A stretch of 64,000 nucleotides of DNA from Lindgomyces ingoldianus (lineage: Eukaryota > Ascomycota > Dothideomycetes > Pleosporales > Lindgomycetaceae): contig NW_022985187.1 in NCBI RefSeq assembly GCF_010093535.1, positions 877,596-941,595 on the forward strand, read 5' to 3'. Shown piece by piece: positions 34,840-46,999 of this stretch (within the stretch, counting starts at the first letter, position 1; the number at the start of each line of letters is the position of its first letter). The notes under the pieces were generated by a model that worked only from the letters and a program-made list of their open reading frames with translations, was not told the DNA's origin and ran no database searches. The translations under genes and the position numbers were made by a program.

Positions 34840-35574
34840 CTATCGTCGGAATCTCGATATGAAGTTTGTAACGGCGAGCTTCGCCTGCTGCGGTCTGGGC
34901 GGTAGCTCTGGACTCTGATGCTGCTGCTCGACGTCTCCATGCGGTCTCACGACACCATTCTGCTGTCCTCCCATTGGATATGCTCCTGTGCTGCCATACT
35001 GTTGCGGGGCGTATTCGGGCATCATCTCGTAGTTTTGGGCCGGATGCGTCTTCGTCGCGCCGGGTGGAGGCATATAGCCTGGTGGAGCGTCGTTATTATT
35101 ATACATGGGTGGCGGCTCGGGGTATGTTCCATCCGGTCGTTGTCCGTACGGTTGCTGCGGTGCGTAGAATGTGAAGTGGTTCTGCGGCGTCTGGCCGAAT
35201 CGCTTTCGCTCGCTGTAAGGGACAAGCCACTGCTGTCTTGTTAGCAAGACACACCTTCATCAGACCCAGCTCAGAGTGGCCTAGGGGAGGGGAAGGGCGC
35301 GTACGCGGTGGTATCCCATCAGCGGCTTCCCCTTTCGCATCCGACGCTTTGCGTGAATGTATCCGCCAACAAACCACGCCATGAAGAAGAAGAAGATACC
35401 TGCCAGTATCGACCATTTGATTATTACCCCTTTCTACAAACACACATCAGCAATCACGCTCAATCATCAAACAGCACCAACTTCATCACATACCTCGGAA
35501 TACCAAAACCCATCCCGAAAGCACTCTACCGTCCCATCCACGTATCCTACACAGTATCTCTTCTCCAAGCCCAT
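34840..35574 (-). CDS. Single-pass membrane protein with PPxY motifs (RCR-like)
   Basis: Exons 35574-35494, 35433-35305 and 35232-34840 encode 200 residues. A short Cys-containing N-terminus (MGLEKRYCVGYVDGTVECF) is followed by one membrane helix (about 33-53, IKWSILAGIFFFFMAWFVGGY), a basic stop-transfer AKRRMRKGKP and a long cytosolic Pro/Gln/Tyr-rich tail. The tail has PPMY and PPGY, both matching the PPxY motif bound by WW domains of Rsp5/Nedd4 ubiquitin ligases. Topology and motifs resemble fungal RCR-type (resistance to Congo red) adaptors that help ubiquitin-dependent sorting of membrane proteins, so a trafficking role is likely but not proven. The last intron has two adjacent acceptors, differing by one Gln (35232 or 35229). 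The gene is convergent with the poly-Q gene, 214 bp apart. Confidence 0.78.
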
Positions 35575-36948
35575 AATTACAATGCAATACTCTTTACAAC
35601 AAACTCAACAACAAAAATGAACGATAGGAAACGTCAGACCAGAACCTGTAAACAGTCTGGCGTAGCGATCACAGAGCGCGGATATTGAACGAGCCAAGAA
35701 ATCTCGAGTCACAGCAGCGGGGGGTTACAGACTATGTAAATCCAAGGGGGGCGGTCAATGACGGTCAAAGCATGACAAGTCCGATCCGAGGCTGAGCAGC
35801 GAAGAAGAAGGATGCCCAAGATCCCGAGATCGCTTCTGTCGCGGGATGGTGCAGTCCTCGTTTCGCAAGTGTCGAAGACGCAGTTTCAAGATAATGTTCG
35901 AGGACGGGGATTGGCTGGACTATCGTGCGGTATTAACAATTATCAAAAGATATGCGAAAGGATTGGACAAGCGCGATAACGACTGCGTTTTAAAAGATGA
36001 TGACAGGCGAGGCGGAAGAAGCAATTGGGGAGAGATGAAGTGGCTGGAGCGCAATGGCAGGTCACGGCTCATGAGGTTGGTGCTTTTTCGGACAGTTTGG
36101 CGAGGCGAGGCGAGGGTGTGCGGTTGTTGTGCCCTTGCATAAGGCTGCAAGCAGGGGTAGGAAAGCTTAGCCCACTACCCACTGGCCCAGTTCCAGACCG
36201 GCGGGAAGGTACATCGAGTGACGCGGCAGCAACAGCAATTCACTCCAAATGTATTCCATCACACAACAAATGCAAGCCCTATCGCCTAATGGCACAGCTA
36301 GGAATGCTAGAATTTTGCTTGTGCTGTGGTCTAACAAAAGAAGCGGCCCACAATACGTCGACGATTCCTTCACTGTTCCTGTTTCACGGCACTTAAATCG
36401 CCCGAAGATCTCAACTTGACATCCATCATTCTCCTATCTGATTCCTCAACTTGTTCACCGCTATGGCAGAACAACACCAACGAAACGCGCGTCGACGTTT
36501 TGCCCATAAAACACCTCAGCAACCAACTCCCCTCACCATCGTTCTAAACATACAAGTTGGCCAGGCCCGACTTGGAGGGATACCCCTCTGCCTTGGCTCA
36601 ATGCACGAAAGAAAGCAGAGTAAGATGAAATGGCTATGAAAACAAGTGTAGTGTTTGTGGTATCGTGTCCATGAAAACTCCGACATATCCAGCCCAATGA
36701 CCCAGCGTGCCGTCCCATCCAGAAACAGACCACGGTTAACCGCCGGTTCCGTACCTCATGTGCAACTGACCGATCTCCGACCACTGGTTTGCTCGTCATG
36801 CTCGGTGGTATAAAATTGCCGGCCTGTTCATCAGCCCAAGTATCACGATAAAAGCAGACTCATATACGTGCTGTGCCTGCCTATATGCAAGGCGGTAAGA
36901 CTTTAAAAAAAAAGTACATGGAATAGACAGGAACAAGAAAGGAAAAGT
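35575..36948. other. Intergenic, no supported gene
   Basis: Holds the 5' flank of the PPxY membrane-protein gene and the 3' flank of the SNT2-like gene. ORFs such as 35846-36142 and 36025-36396 overlap in different frames and show no domain. A short A-run lies at about 36.90 kb, just past the SNT2-like stop codon. Confidence 0.5.
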
Positions 36949-39900
36949 CTAATGTAACAGATTCCGGAGCGACGGGCTGGCACTGGCTCCTGTGCTAACC
37001 CGTGTGTCTGGAGGCAGTGGACCAGCAACATCCCTCATCATCGTATCTCTTGGCGTGGACGGCCTATTATAGGGAGGACCAGGGGCTGGACTACCGTGTT
37101 GTAGAGGGTACGCCATCTGCGGTGGTCCGGTGAATGGACTCTCTGTTGACCGGGAGGAAGAAGGTCCGTGCGGATGTGTCGGGGAGTAAGGCATGCGTGG
37201 TGAGTGCATGCCGTTGACAATCATGGCAGAGTTGTTAAGATGTAGGGGTGGAGGTGGACCACTAGTAGGCGGTGGAAATGGACCACGAAGGGGAGCTGGC
37301 GGCATCTGTGGATGGACCTGGGGTGCCGAATACGGAGGATAACCGTTTGGTTGATGCACAGGATTGTACGATGAGTGAAACGGCGGAGGGTGTCCGATAG
37401 GAGGGCCTGGAGGTGGGTGACTGATGCCGTTGTGCAGAGGTGGTCCAGGGGGTGGAGGCCCGGCACTATGCCACGTGGATAATGGGGTTGGCTGGTGTTG
37501 CAGCGGCGGTATATTTGGACCAGGACCAGGTGCAGGCATCCAGGGGCCTCCCAAAGACGGTGGGACATAGGCCTGGACAGGAGGTGATCGAAGCGGGAGC
37601 TGTTGTGGTTCTGGGTGTACTGATGGCGACTTCTCACGCTCTGGAGGCTCTTCCGGTGCGTTGAGTTTCTTCCAGTGACATTTTTGGCATAGGTATGATG
37701 TCGAGCGAACCACTGAAACATCCGTATCCACATGTAACCCTGGAGGCGGCTCTGGAGAGCCCATGGACGGAGCATCAGTCATCTTATGATCTATGGTCCC
37801 GTTAAGAGGTTGTGAGCCTTCAGGATGTGGCGTTTGTTCTGCCGAGGAGACACCTCCCTTGTCGACACCATTTGTGGTGGCAAGGCCGTCTACGCACCGA
37901 GAGATACCTTGCGAGCTGGTTGTAGAGTCGTCGACCTTCCACCATCGCGGACTGGCATCAATCTTACATCGGGCGCATTGTCGCTCAGGCTTAGCAGCAG
38001 CTGATTCGGCTGATTCCTCTTCTTTGATAACGAGTCCTGCGTTTGAATGTCGCCCTCGGGCTGATGTTGGAGTTTGATTTACAACAGTTGACGTTCGGCG
38101 GCTGTTTTGCGATGTCACTGGTTGCGGAACAGTCCGGGTTGACTGGTCAACAAGATTGGCCTTGCGAGCGGTGCCAGTAAGTGTAAGGTCGGCTTGCTTA
38201 AACTCCCTTGCGAACAACTGCAAGGCAATCATTTCCGTCCCTTCTACCTCCTCGTTCATCGGATGAATAATTGTCTTTGTGGAATGCTCTTTACACCAGA
38301 TCGCAGCCGTCATTGTCCCAGTCTCTCCGTTGATGGTGACAGTAGGTACCGCATCTCGCCTTGTGGCTTTTACTGGGGTAATATCGAATCCGAAGGTGTA
38401 GCCAGCACTATGCGCACAGCCAACATGGAAATTAGCGTGGCATTGGTGGCATGAGACACAAGCACCCTTGTTGGTCTTGCAAATCTTGCACACGGGATCG
38501 TATCGAAGAGTGGGTGCCCCGATGCCTTCTACCATGTCAAGCCTACTAGCACTGCTGAACTTCGTTTCTGGAATCCAAACCGCGCAATATACATGAACCC
38601 AGTTATTGTCAGCTGTCCTTTTGAGAGGTTCACGTGGTAATACCGGCCGGCCCTTCTCTTGTTGCCTATGCCGATACTCTTCTCTTGCTTTATCCACAAG
38701 CTCCTTCTCCAGCCTCTCCTTCTCCCTCTCTCGATCAGTCTTTTTCTTGTGTGAGACCTTCGGTGGTTCATAGAGGTCCTGTTCTGTGACTTTGTGCGGA
38801 CAGAGTACGCATTCGTACGTCTGAAATAGTTAGTATTACAATCAACGCTGGAGAAAGGTCATCACTCACATATGACACGCTCTCTTTCTTATCGTTTTTG
38901 CAGGTGTCACAGAACCATTTTTGGTGCCGAACCTCATCAATACCGTAGCATGCTTTGTGTACTGTCATTCGGCAGGCAGCGCATTCCAAGCGTGTGCCTT
39001 CTGCTGAATGACAAACCGTACAGGCGAGAGTCCTAAGCCTAGGTTGAGCTGGGATCGGCGGAGGTGTGGGCGCTTTCGGTGGTGGCGCGACTTTCTCCTT
39101 CTCCTTCTTTTTCGATACAGGCTCTGCGACAGGCGTCGACGTTCCGCTATCTGCTCCAGGCGCGGATGCGGTCGCTGCGGCAGTTTTCTGTTTTTTCTTT
39201 GGCGGCTCAAGAACTTGTTGCGCGATAGCTGGCGGCGTCTCTACGTATTCCGGGGTACCATTCATCGAGCCAACTTCGGCGGTGGCAGCATAGACTTCCC
39301 TCAGGAGTTCTTCGTCGATTCTCCGCTTCCATGCTTTCCCTCCACCTTGTGCCACCTTTTTAGCTATTTCATCAGTGTTTTCCCATTTAACAGCATATTT
39401 GCGCCAGAGGTTTGCGCAACGTTGGCAGAGCGCGACCATGAATCCCGTTTTGTCTTTAGACCTCCCATCGGGGGGTATTGTTTGTCCAGGGACAACACCA
39501 GGCGCACGGCGCCATTGTCGCGAGGCCCGGGTGGAGCAAAACTTGCATTGAAAGCTACGCTTGCGTTGGATCGCCTTGTCATTGTCGAACGCAGAATCAT
39601 CGTGATCGTCAGCAACATCGTCAACAAGTCGCGTTTGAGTTTGAGCGTCGGCCTCGGCGGCTTTTTTATTCCGGCCCTTTCGGTTGCTGTATGAGCCCCA
39701 TATCTCTTTTCCTTTCGACGTTTTCTTCCACATGTAATAGTAGCGAACGGCGTCGGAGTGCGTTATGGTTTTGACATGTAGACGAACGCTTCGGATCTCT
39801 GAGCCGTACTTGGCAACGCCCTCGTTCCACTTCTTCTCTTCTTCTTTAGTCAGCTCAGGCTCCTTGAGGTCCTTGCGTCTGTCGAGCTTCTTGACTTGTT

Positions 39901-42277
39901 TCAACGCTGCCTCTGGATCGTAGTTGTGCTTTGTAAAGAGTGCTAAACATTTGTCTAGAAAATTGGTCGACCAGGGCTCCACTCCGACGTCACGTGCCAA
40001 CATCTTCGCACGTTTCATATAAGCCTCCACTTGCCCTTCGGTGACAGTGGGAGCATCATCTTCGCCTCGTGTCGAGTGTACACCAAGTGGAGGCATCTTA
40101 AATATAAGCTCCGCCGTACATTTCGAGTCTTTATTCGCATAGTCGTCGCCTCGTCGAACGTATCCAGGTGGCTCGTCCATGACCCATTTTGGACGTTTTG
40201 CCCTCTCCGCTTTGTCAGCTTCCAATGCGGCGACCGTTTCTTTGGAGAGCTTTGCATCCTTCTTGTGGCTTGCAGATTTGACGTATCGTCTCTTGATTTC
40301 CGCGGGCTTCACTAATTCAACGGGCCGCCCATGCCAGACATTCACGTTCGCTTGATGTCGCGGACCTAGTCGGGAACTGGCGCGGGGATAGATAGCTCGA
40401 TCATCGTACTGCAGGGCGTCCTCTACCCTGCAATGAATGCCTAGATATCGCATTGGCCACATTTTTGCAAGTGCTATTTCGGCCTGGGTACCCGGATGAA
40501 GGTCCACTTGGGTCTCGGAGTTGTTGGGGCTGGGTGCGGTAGTGGCGCCACCAGCTTCGTCCTCCTCCTCGTCAAGTAATTCTTCTTCGTCGGCGTCATC
40601 GTTGCCGGCTCCTACCAGCGGGGTTCGGCGAGCTTCGAGCTTCTTCTCTTGGGCCCTACTACACGGACCGCATGCCCAAGCAAACCCACGTGAAGGTTTC
40701 TTCAGTAGAGGCGGGCGAACGCAGTTCATATGATACGTGTTGTGGCACACAGCGCACTCAACCGAGTCGTTTCTGTGAGAGAAAATTAGTACCAGTCTCT
40801 CGGGCTTGCATTGCCGTTGCACTTACGTTGCGCAATAGCCCACGCAGCGTTTACAGGACTTTACTGCGCTGGTCAATTCCTTAACACGGCTTGTTTCTAG
40901 ACAGATATATTTCCATCGTTCATCAAGAGCCTTCTTTACCTTCTCAGGCACGTTGATGACCTGCGACGTGGGAATAACGTCGTACCAACGGTGAATGAAT
41001 CGATCGAAAACTTGGTTGAACCAGAAACTGTCTTTCGTCTTGCGGTACTCATCAAGATCATCAATCTCGCTCCGGTGCTGAATGGTACAGCGTCCTCGCA
41101 AGGATGTGAGTGGGCAAATATCTGAATGCATGGTTGCGTATACAAGACGTGTATCGTTGTTGTACCGCTGCACATCTCGAGGGCGGTAGTACCAGTTCAC
41201 CCTCATAGAGTCCACTCGGGCTTTTGGATCACCGTTGACATGAATGAATTCCATGATTCTGCACAGGTAGTACGGCTCTCCAGGTGGTTCGCATACCAGA
41301 TAGACTTGGTCTAGACGCACAGTCAGCCACAGATAGGCACCCATGAAATCGTGAGCCGTGACTGGCGACGCGAAGCGACATTAAACTGTGAGGAAATTAA
41401 AGTGTGAACACATACCATTGACTGATATTGCCTGGCCATCGTCGGCCACCAGCCGTTCATCTTTGAGAAAAGAACCTGATTTCAAGAAAGTCATCATGTT
41501 TGACTCGCGGGTGCTGTTGGCGGCTATCATGGCACTGTTCGCCCGCCGGGTGGACGCCTGGCTTGGCGCCGTTGCATTCGCATGATTTCCATTGGTAGCA
41601 TTACTGGCCGCATTTTTTCGTCGCTTTGGCTGCTGCCCAGAATTCCCGCTGGGGTTCGCGGAGAAAGATGAGGTGCCGGGAATATTCAAGTTTGCTGCGT
41701 TGTCTTTTGGGTTGGGGCCGATGTTGCCCCACGACGCATTGCCTTGTCCAGCTCCGGAGCCTTTCTTTCCTCCCACGCCGGGTGACTGTCTGCCCTCAGC
41801 AGCCACAAAACCACGCGACGGTGCTTCAGAGATATTTCCATTTGAGGGTGCCTGCGCCATCTCAAAGTCCATGTCGACATCTTCGGCGTAATTCGGCCGC
41901 GACGTGCCTGGGCGATTTCGCGATCGCGTCCCGTACGGCGCGGCGGCCGTCTCCTTGGGCTCCTTCGCCGAGGCGTGCGAAGAATTGGACGTCGTAGCCG
42001 TCATGGGCTGCGACTGCAGCGGTTGCTCTGCCGCAGACGGGGTGTTGGTGGCCGTCTGCGCGGGTTGACGGAGGTCCGAGGCCCCAGCTGCGGGAGTCGA
42101 GGTTCGAGTCGAGGGTGTCTTGCTGGAAGCTTTGGAGGGCTGCATATCCTCTGGAGCGGTTGAGGGCTTCGACGCACCGCTGTGCGCATGCTCTTCGCCG
42201 CGCGTGGGCTCTTGATTGGAGTGATTCACGGCGTTGAAGGACGAGGCCTCGCCTCCGCCATTCCGCATGTCAACCAT
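36949..42277 (-). CDS. snt2: SNT2-like BAH/PHD/GATA chromatin protein
   Basis: Exons 42277-41416, 41310-40827, 40772-38870 and 38820-36949 give 1706 residues. After a disordered Ser/Ala/Pro N-terminus comes a BAH domain (about 285-420, DQVYLVCEPPGEPYYLCRIMEF), a first PHD finger split by the second intron (CKRCVGYCATNDSVECAVCH...WACGPC), a SANT/Myb-like region near 780, a GATA-type finger (FQCKFCSTRASRQWRR...CQRCANLWRKY), a second PHD (ACTVCHSAEGTRLECAAC, about 1042-1080), an extended PHD starting YECVLCPHKV (about 1085-1250) and a degenerate GATA-like finger (RQCARCKIDASPRWW...CQKCHWKK). The last 300 residues are Pro-rich. Yeast Snt2 and fission yeast Snt2 belong to Rpd3-linked (Snt2C) and Lid2 complexes, reading H3 tails and targeting promoters, including in stress. 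The TAT|GTGAGT donor at 38869 and others agree with the frame. Confidence 0.92.
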
Positions 42278-45200
42278 GGTGATGAATCCCCGGAGAGGGA
42301 AGTTTCACCACGGTAGACGATTCGAAGAGACGGCGGGAAACCCTCAGAGGGCAGACGCGGGCCGTCGTCAAGGCAGGTTGTGAGGAAGGGCCCGTCCAAA
42401 ACGAATATCAAGGCAGCATGGGAGGCCCAGACGGCGCATACACGCGAAATGGGAAGGGTGGGAACTCGAAAACCGCAGCAAATGATTTTCTGAGCGGTGG
42501 ATTTGATGCAGGTGATGTTGGGTTACCAAGATAAACTGTGGAAGACGGTGAGAAGCGCAGGGCGCGTGGGGATTGAAGGAGAGTGTAAGTGGACAGATGA
42601 GAGAAGGGTTGGCGGGATACCACAAGATCTCCTGCTGGGGCTTGACGAGCAGAGGCACCGCCAAGACCAACGCCGAATGCGTGGGAGGAGGGAGCCGGCT
42701 GCTGATGACTAGTGGTGCAAGGGTCAATCAAATAATCCATATCGACGCTCACCTCCATCCGCCTGGCGCTGGCCTCGAGCTGGGCTGCACTGCATCATCA
42801 TGCCCACCTGAGATGAAATGTTCCGGGAAGGCGAAGGGGGACGTTTTCCATGTTTGACTTTCTCCCTGATCTTGATGTTGAATTGAGGTCGAGCATTCTG
42901 ATGTTGCCGCATCGCGTACCTCGTGTCAAGAAAAAGCCTCGAGCAACCCCCGGCCGAGAGACACGACAGCAAGTCCTGCTACCTGCGATATATTTGTGTG
43001 GATGTCTCCAGCTCCACCATTCCCTGCTGCCATACTACATCTTATCACCCAACGTGGAACACGATTAGAGTGATGCAAGACAGAAATTTACATCCTGTGA
43101 ACACTCTCACTAACTCTAGCAAGAGGCTCAACTGATCAAATCCCCCTGCTAGTAATCCGCACTGGGTATGAATATGCTGTATTTGCACGTGAGGTGTGCA
43201 GTTGGAGGTGGGATGGAAGGAAGCATGGAAGGCAGGCCGGTTCCCGCATGTGGTCTTTGATCCCAATTTCATTAGGCATCATCAAATGGACCTCCCGCAG
43301 TTGTCCGGCTCGTGGCCTGGCATTGTTTCTCGGGAGTTGGGCTGGCCCGCGACGCAGCGAAGTGAACTCAACCCTTGGACTTCGGTGTTGTTCATCCTGA
43401 TTGGAGTTAGGCTCAATTTAGCGCAGCCAGGGTCGACCACACAGTTCAACTCCAGACAAAGATGCACATCATCTGCATATTCAAGCCTCACGTTACACCT
43501 GCCTGACAAAACGGTGTGGTGCTCCGTTTCTAGGTGCTACACAGTACATGGCTTGAGCTAGCACAAATCACTACATGTCTGGCGTTGGGCCCCGCTGCTC
43601 ACTCTTGTTGCATTCGCATCTACAACTACCTGGCCTCTCGGGAGCGGTCGCATCAGAGTCTCAAACGGCCCGTTCCCGGGGCTCTCCCTTGAAAGTTTCG
43701 ATATCTAGCAGCGATCTCTTCTTGTTCCTTCTGCGGATGCTGAGCAATCCCACCCCCTTCGTGCGTGGTGGCGCAGACCAGACAGTCGAGATGAGTGCTA
43801 TGTCGGCACAGCAGTCCGCAAAAGCGCTAGGAAAGCGATTCGCCTTGTCGCGGGCAGTCCTTTACCCCCGCAGAAAGAGGTGAGAAGTCGTTCGGCCTGT
43901 CTTCTTCATTCGCTGCGGTTGACTGGCCTGATCTGAGCCTTGTCTTATTGGCTATGTGTTTCGTACCCTGGCTCTATAACTAAGCCTTCTTTGGCCTCGC
44001 GCCTCGACTGTCTCGACTGCCCGTCATCCTTTGCAGTTTTCATCCGTGTTTCATTCCACGCTCATATGGCGGAATATTCTTTGTCTGCTGTGCCTGCCGC
44101 TATGTTGGACTTAGCCTGGATGGGATTTCCCATGCCGAGCCAATTCCGCGGGCGCGATTTTCGCCCTCGCCCTTCGGTTGCATTCTACTATCCACCAACA
44201 CCCCAGCTGAGCGGTTGAAGCAAGCAGCCGGTAATGTCGGTAACGTGAGGCCTCACGCAAAGCAAATAGCTGGCTGCCAAGACCAACCACTCGGCTCTCG
44301 CCCAACAATCTCAGAAAGAAGTTGTTGGGGTAAATGTCTCCTTTAACGCCACAAGTCCAGCATTGTAATCCACTACGTATACAGTAAATCTGTAAAACAC
44401 CGAATGCTCTCCATACTACTATTAGAGGCGCAATTCGATGACAGCACTTCAATTCGTCTGAGGGATTCAATGCATTCTTCCTTGTTCAATCCTTATTTCT
44501 GTCCAGCACCCAACTCTGGGATCTCCATCAACCGTGCTCCTCATCCTGCAACTCAAATTAAAAGGCACATCGCTGAGCACGTATTTCACTGCTACTGGAA
44601 AGTGGCATCATTATATAAATTCGAAGTCGGAGTGTTCAGTCTGCAGGTATGTCAGAAACTGTGGCTGGGCAGTAACAAGCCACAGACTTCCAATAAGCTG
44701 ATGCGATAAACGTCATCTCAATCTGGTGGTTGCCTTTCCGGCCCGAAAATGTTGAAGGTATTACGGAGGGTCCGGTCGCAGGACTGAGCCGGAAAATACA
44801 AGGAAGACACTTTCCTTCCTATCAAAGACCCTTTCCATCTCATCTTTCCTCGCTAGCTATGCCGATTCTCTATTTCAAGGCATTGGCATCTTCTAAAATG
44901 ACCACCGAGGTGAGTCAATAGCATGCTCAAAGGCGAACGAATTGGCAGCTGATTCTGCAATGCATTTCCCCTCTTCCACTCATCTCCGAACACACCACTC
45001 CCTCATGGATGCGACATTTATTGCGTAAAATTGTTTGTCGGTGAGTGAACAGTTACAGCCATCAGAACAGCATATTTCAAGGCTAGGGTCGGACAGAGTT
45101 GTCATACTGTGAAAAATACCTCACAAGTAATCATTTCTCTTTCCAACTGGACTTGAAGGGCTGACTATAATACATCCGAACAAGAAAGTCGCGACTAGAT

Positions 45201-45793
45201 TAGGTAAATTCAAGAAAATCTTTCCAGGGGTTTTCTAGCACTCTTGTGTCTTTCTGATATCCTCATGATGCTGATGAGCTTGCACTCGCCGGTTCCACTG
45301 CAAGGACTCCCGGCCGTTGGGACAGAAGCCATGGAACACGTCATTGGAATATTCTCTAGTGAAAATCCAGGCGTCAAGCCCGAGCTTTAAAGGGAAGAAG
45401 CAAGCCATGTCCATGCTCGTAAAGAGGGTTTACTGTGGTTGCTGTATGAACCATGGTTCGTGAGGTCAACGTTGACGGCGATCTCTAGGGACTTATTGAA
45501 TATTCACGGCCACATGGAAAATTTTCAGATGAGACCCATGTGGCACTGAAAGATTCGCAAATACACTAGCGAACTAGCAGCTACAACTACGCACACCAGC
45601 TTTCTCCAATATGATACCACAACAGAACATGAACAAAATCTGAAGGCGAACGAACCCACCAGCATTTCCTGTACCCCATAACAACCCCAGACCCGGGTAA
45701 TCCAAATTATCATTAACCAAACGAGGCCGTATTCCCGCCATCTTGCAATCTTTGCCCAATTATCGCACTACATTAATTTGATAGAACGAGTAT
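42278..45793. other. 3.5 kb without a supported gene
   Basis: The right part of the SNT2-like 5' region and further sequence up to the GPI-protein stop codon. ORFs reach about 120 codons (42727-42368 minus, 43196-43561 plus, 44470-44111 minus) but overlap each other, lack domains and lack a matching intron pattern. Base composition stays close to that of the neighbouring genes, so this is not an AT-rich RIP island. Long leaders, non-coding transcripts or an unrecognised small gene are possible. Confidence 0.45.
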
Positions 45794-46484
45794 TTACAAA
45801 GCGAAGACAGCCATGAAGAGACCAGCAAGGCCGGCACCCGCGAGCTGGACGTTGTTGGAACTGGCCGCACCAGTAGAGCTAGAAGAGGCAGCCGCTCCGG
45901 ATGCAGTGCTAGAACCAGTGGGTTTAGCGCCAGTGCCTGAGGCAACGTTAGAAGCACCTGTTTATAATGTCAGTTCAAATTCGACGATCAATTAAGCGCA
46001 GCACAATCAATTAATCTGTTAACGTACCAGCAGAACCAGACGCAGCAGCGCCAGTAGCGCTCGCCGCGTTGCTGGCCGCCGAGGGAGCGTTGGAACCAGC
46101 AGCTGGTGCAGCAAGAGTCTGGCTGCTGGGGAAGTAGCTAGCAATGCAGGCCTGGACGCACTGGCTGTACTTCTCAGTAGCAGCTGGAGTTCCATCGCCC
46201 TGGTCACACTTGGCAGCGCAATTGTTGGTCTCAATAACCTGGGATTCGTTGGGACGTGCATTGCCCAAGCATGCAGCTTGGCTAGTGGGTGTTAGAAAGG
46301 GTAGGTGGAGAGGGATTAAGATGCCTCACCAGGTAACGTCACTGGCCGGGCAGGCGAGCGCGCAGCTAACCTGAGGGGTGAGAGCAGCGCTAGCGGCAGT
46401 GGGGGGAGCGCTGGTAATTGTGGAAGCCTGGGGAATGGCGAAAGCGCCGGCGGCGAGGGCGACGATGATGGCGGAGTACTTCAT
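45794..46484 (-). CDS. Secreted Cys-rich protein with likely GPI anchor
   Basis: Exons 46484-46330, 46281-46028 and 45957-45794 encode 190 residues. MKYSAIIVALAAGAFAIPQA is a classic signal peptide. The mature part has eight cysteines as four CxxxC pairs (CALAC, CQAAC, CAAKC, CVQAC) between about residues 41 and 98, then an Ala/Ser/Gly-rich stalk, and a C-terminal hydrophobic tail after SSNNVQ (LAGAGLAGLFMAVFAL), the pattern of a GPI-attachment signal. Such proteins are bound to plasma membrane or cell wall. The spacing does not fit the CFEM motif well, so I do not call it CFEM. It lies divergent to the MPH1 gene, with 515 bp between start codons. Confidence 0.82.
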
Positions 46485-46999
46485 TTTGAATATTTCGATC
46501 GTGTGATTGGAAATCTGTGGTACTCAGAGGACAATATAGACGGGGCGGGACGTGAATTCTGTATTATGGAGCAATGGGTAGTGAAGTTAGACTTTAGCGA
46601 GAGTCAGAATCGAATCGAACAAATACGATGTAAAAAGCGAGTGTCCTGAAGAGTGATGAAGGAAAAGAAGAAGTCTGGGGAGCGGAGAAGGGTTAGTTTA
46701 TTTATTAGCTGCACATCAGGGGGGGGCGCCATCGAATAATCGGGTTCGCTAATCATGGCAATGGCCTAGCCCCTGATAGCCTAGCCTGTTTGGCCTAGGC
46801 CTGCCTGGCGTCATTTTCATGCACATCGGATGAACCTTGCCTCGCATTCGCGGAAAGAGCGCGGGCTGCACCTTCCCCGTCAATCTGCGTCCGACACGCT
46901 AAACACGGATCGGAGTCACGCGTCGAGCGATATACACAGCAATTTATTTCCGCGCCTAATCATCAACAACCAGTCGCCGTCTCACCACTGGTGAGAAGG
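46485..46999. promoter_or_regulatory. Divergent promoter region, GPI protein / MPH1
   Basis: Region of 515 bp between head-to-head start codons. A GGCCTAGGC-type palindromic stretch occurs around 46.76-46.80 kb (repeated CCTAGCC/GGCCTAGG words), and an odd GGGGGGG run at about 46.72 kb. No binding site can be named with confidence. Confidence 0.4.

Noticed and set aside
39008..39694. 228-codon plus-strand ORF
   Set aside because: Antisense to the PHD/GATA part of the SNT2-like gene; Arg/Cys-rich composition typical of a shadow.
45794..46484. CFEM effector call
   Set aside because: Eight cysteines are present but as four CxxxC pairs, which does not match CFEM spacing.
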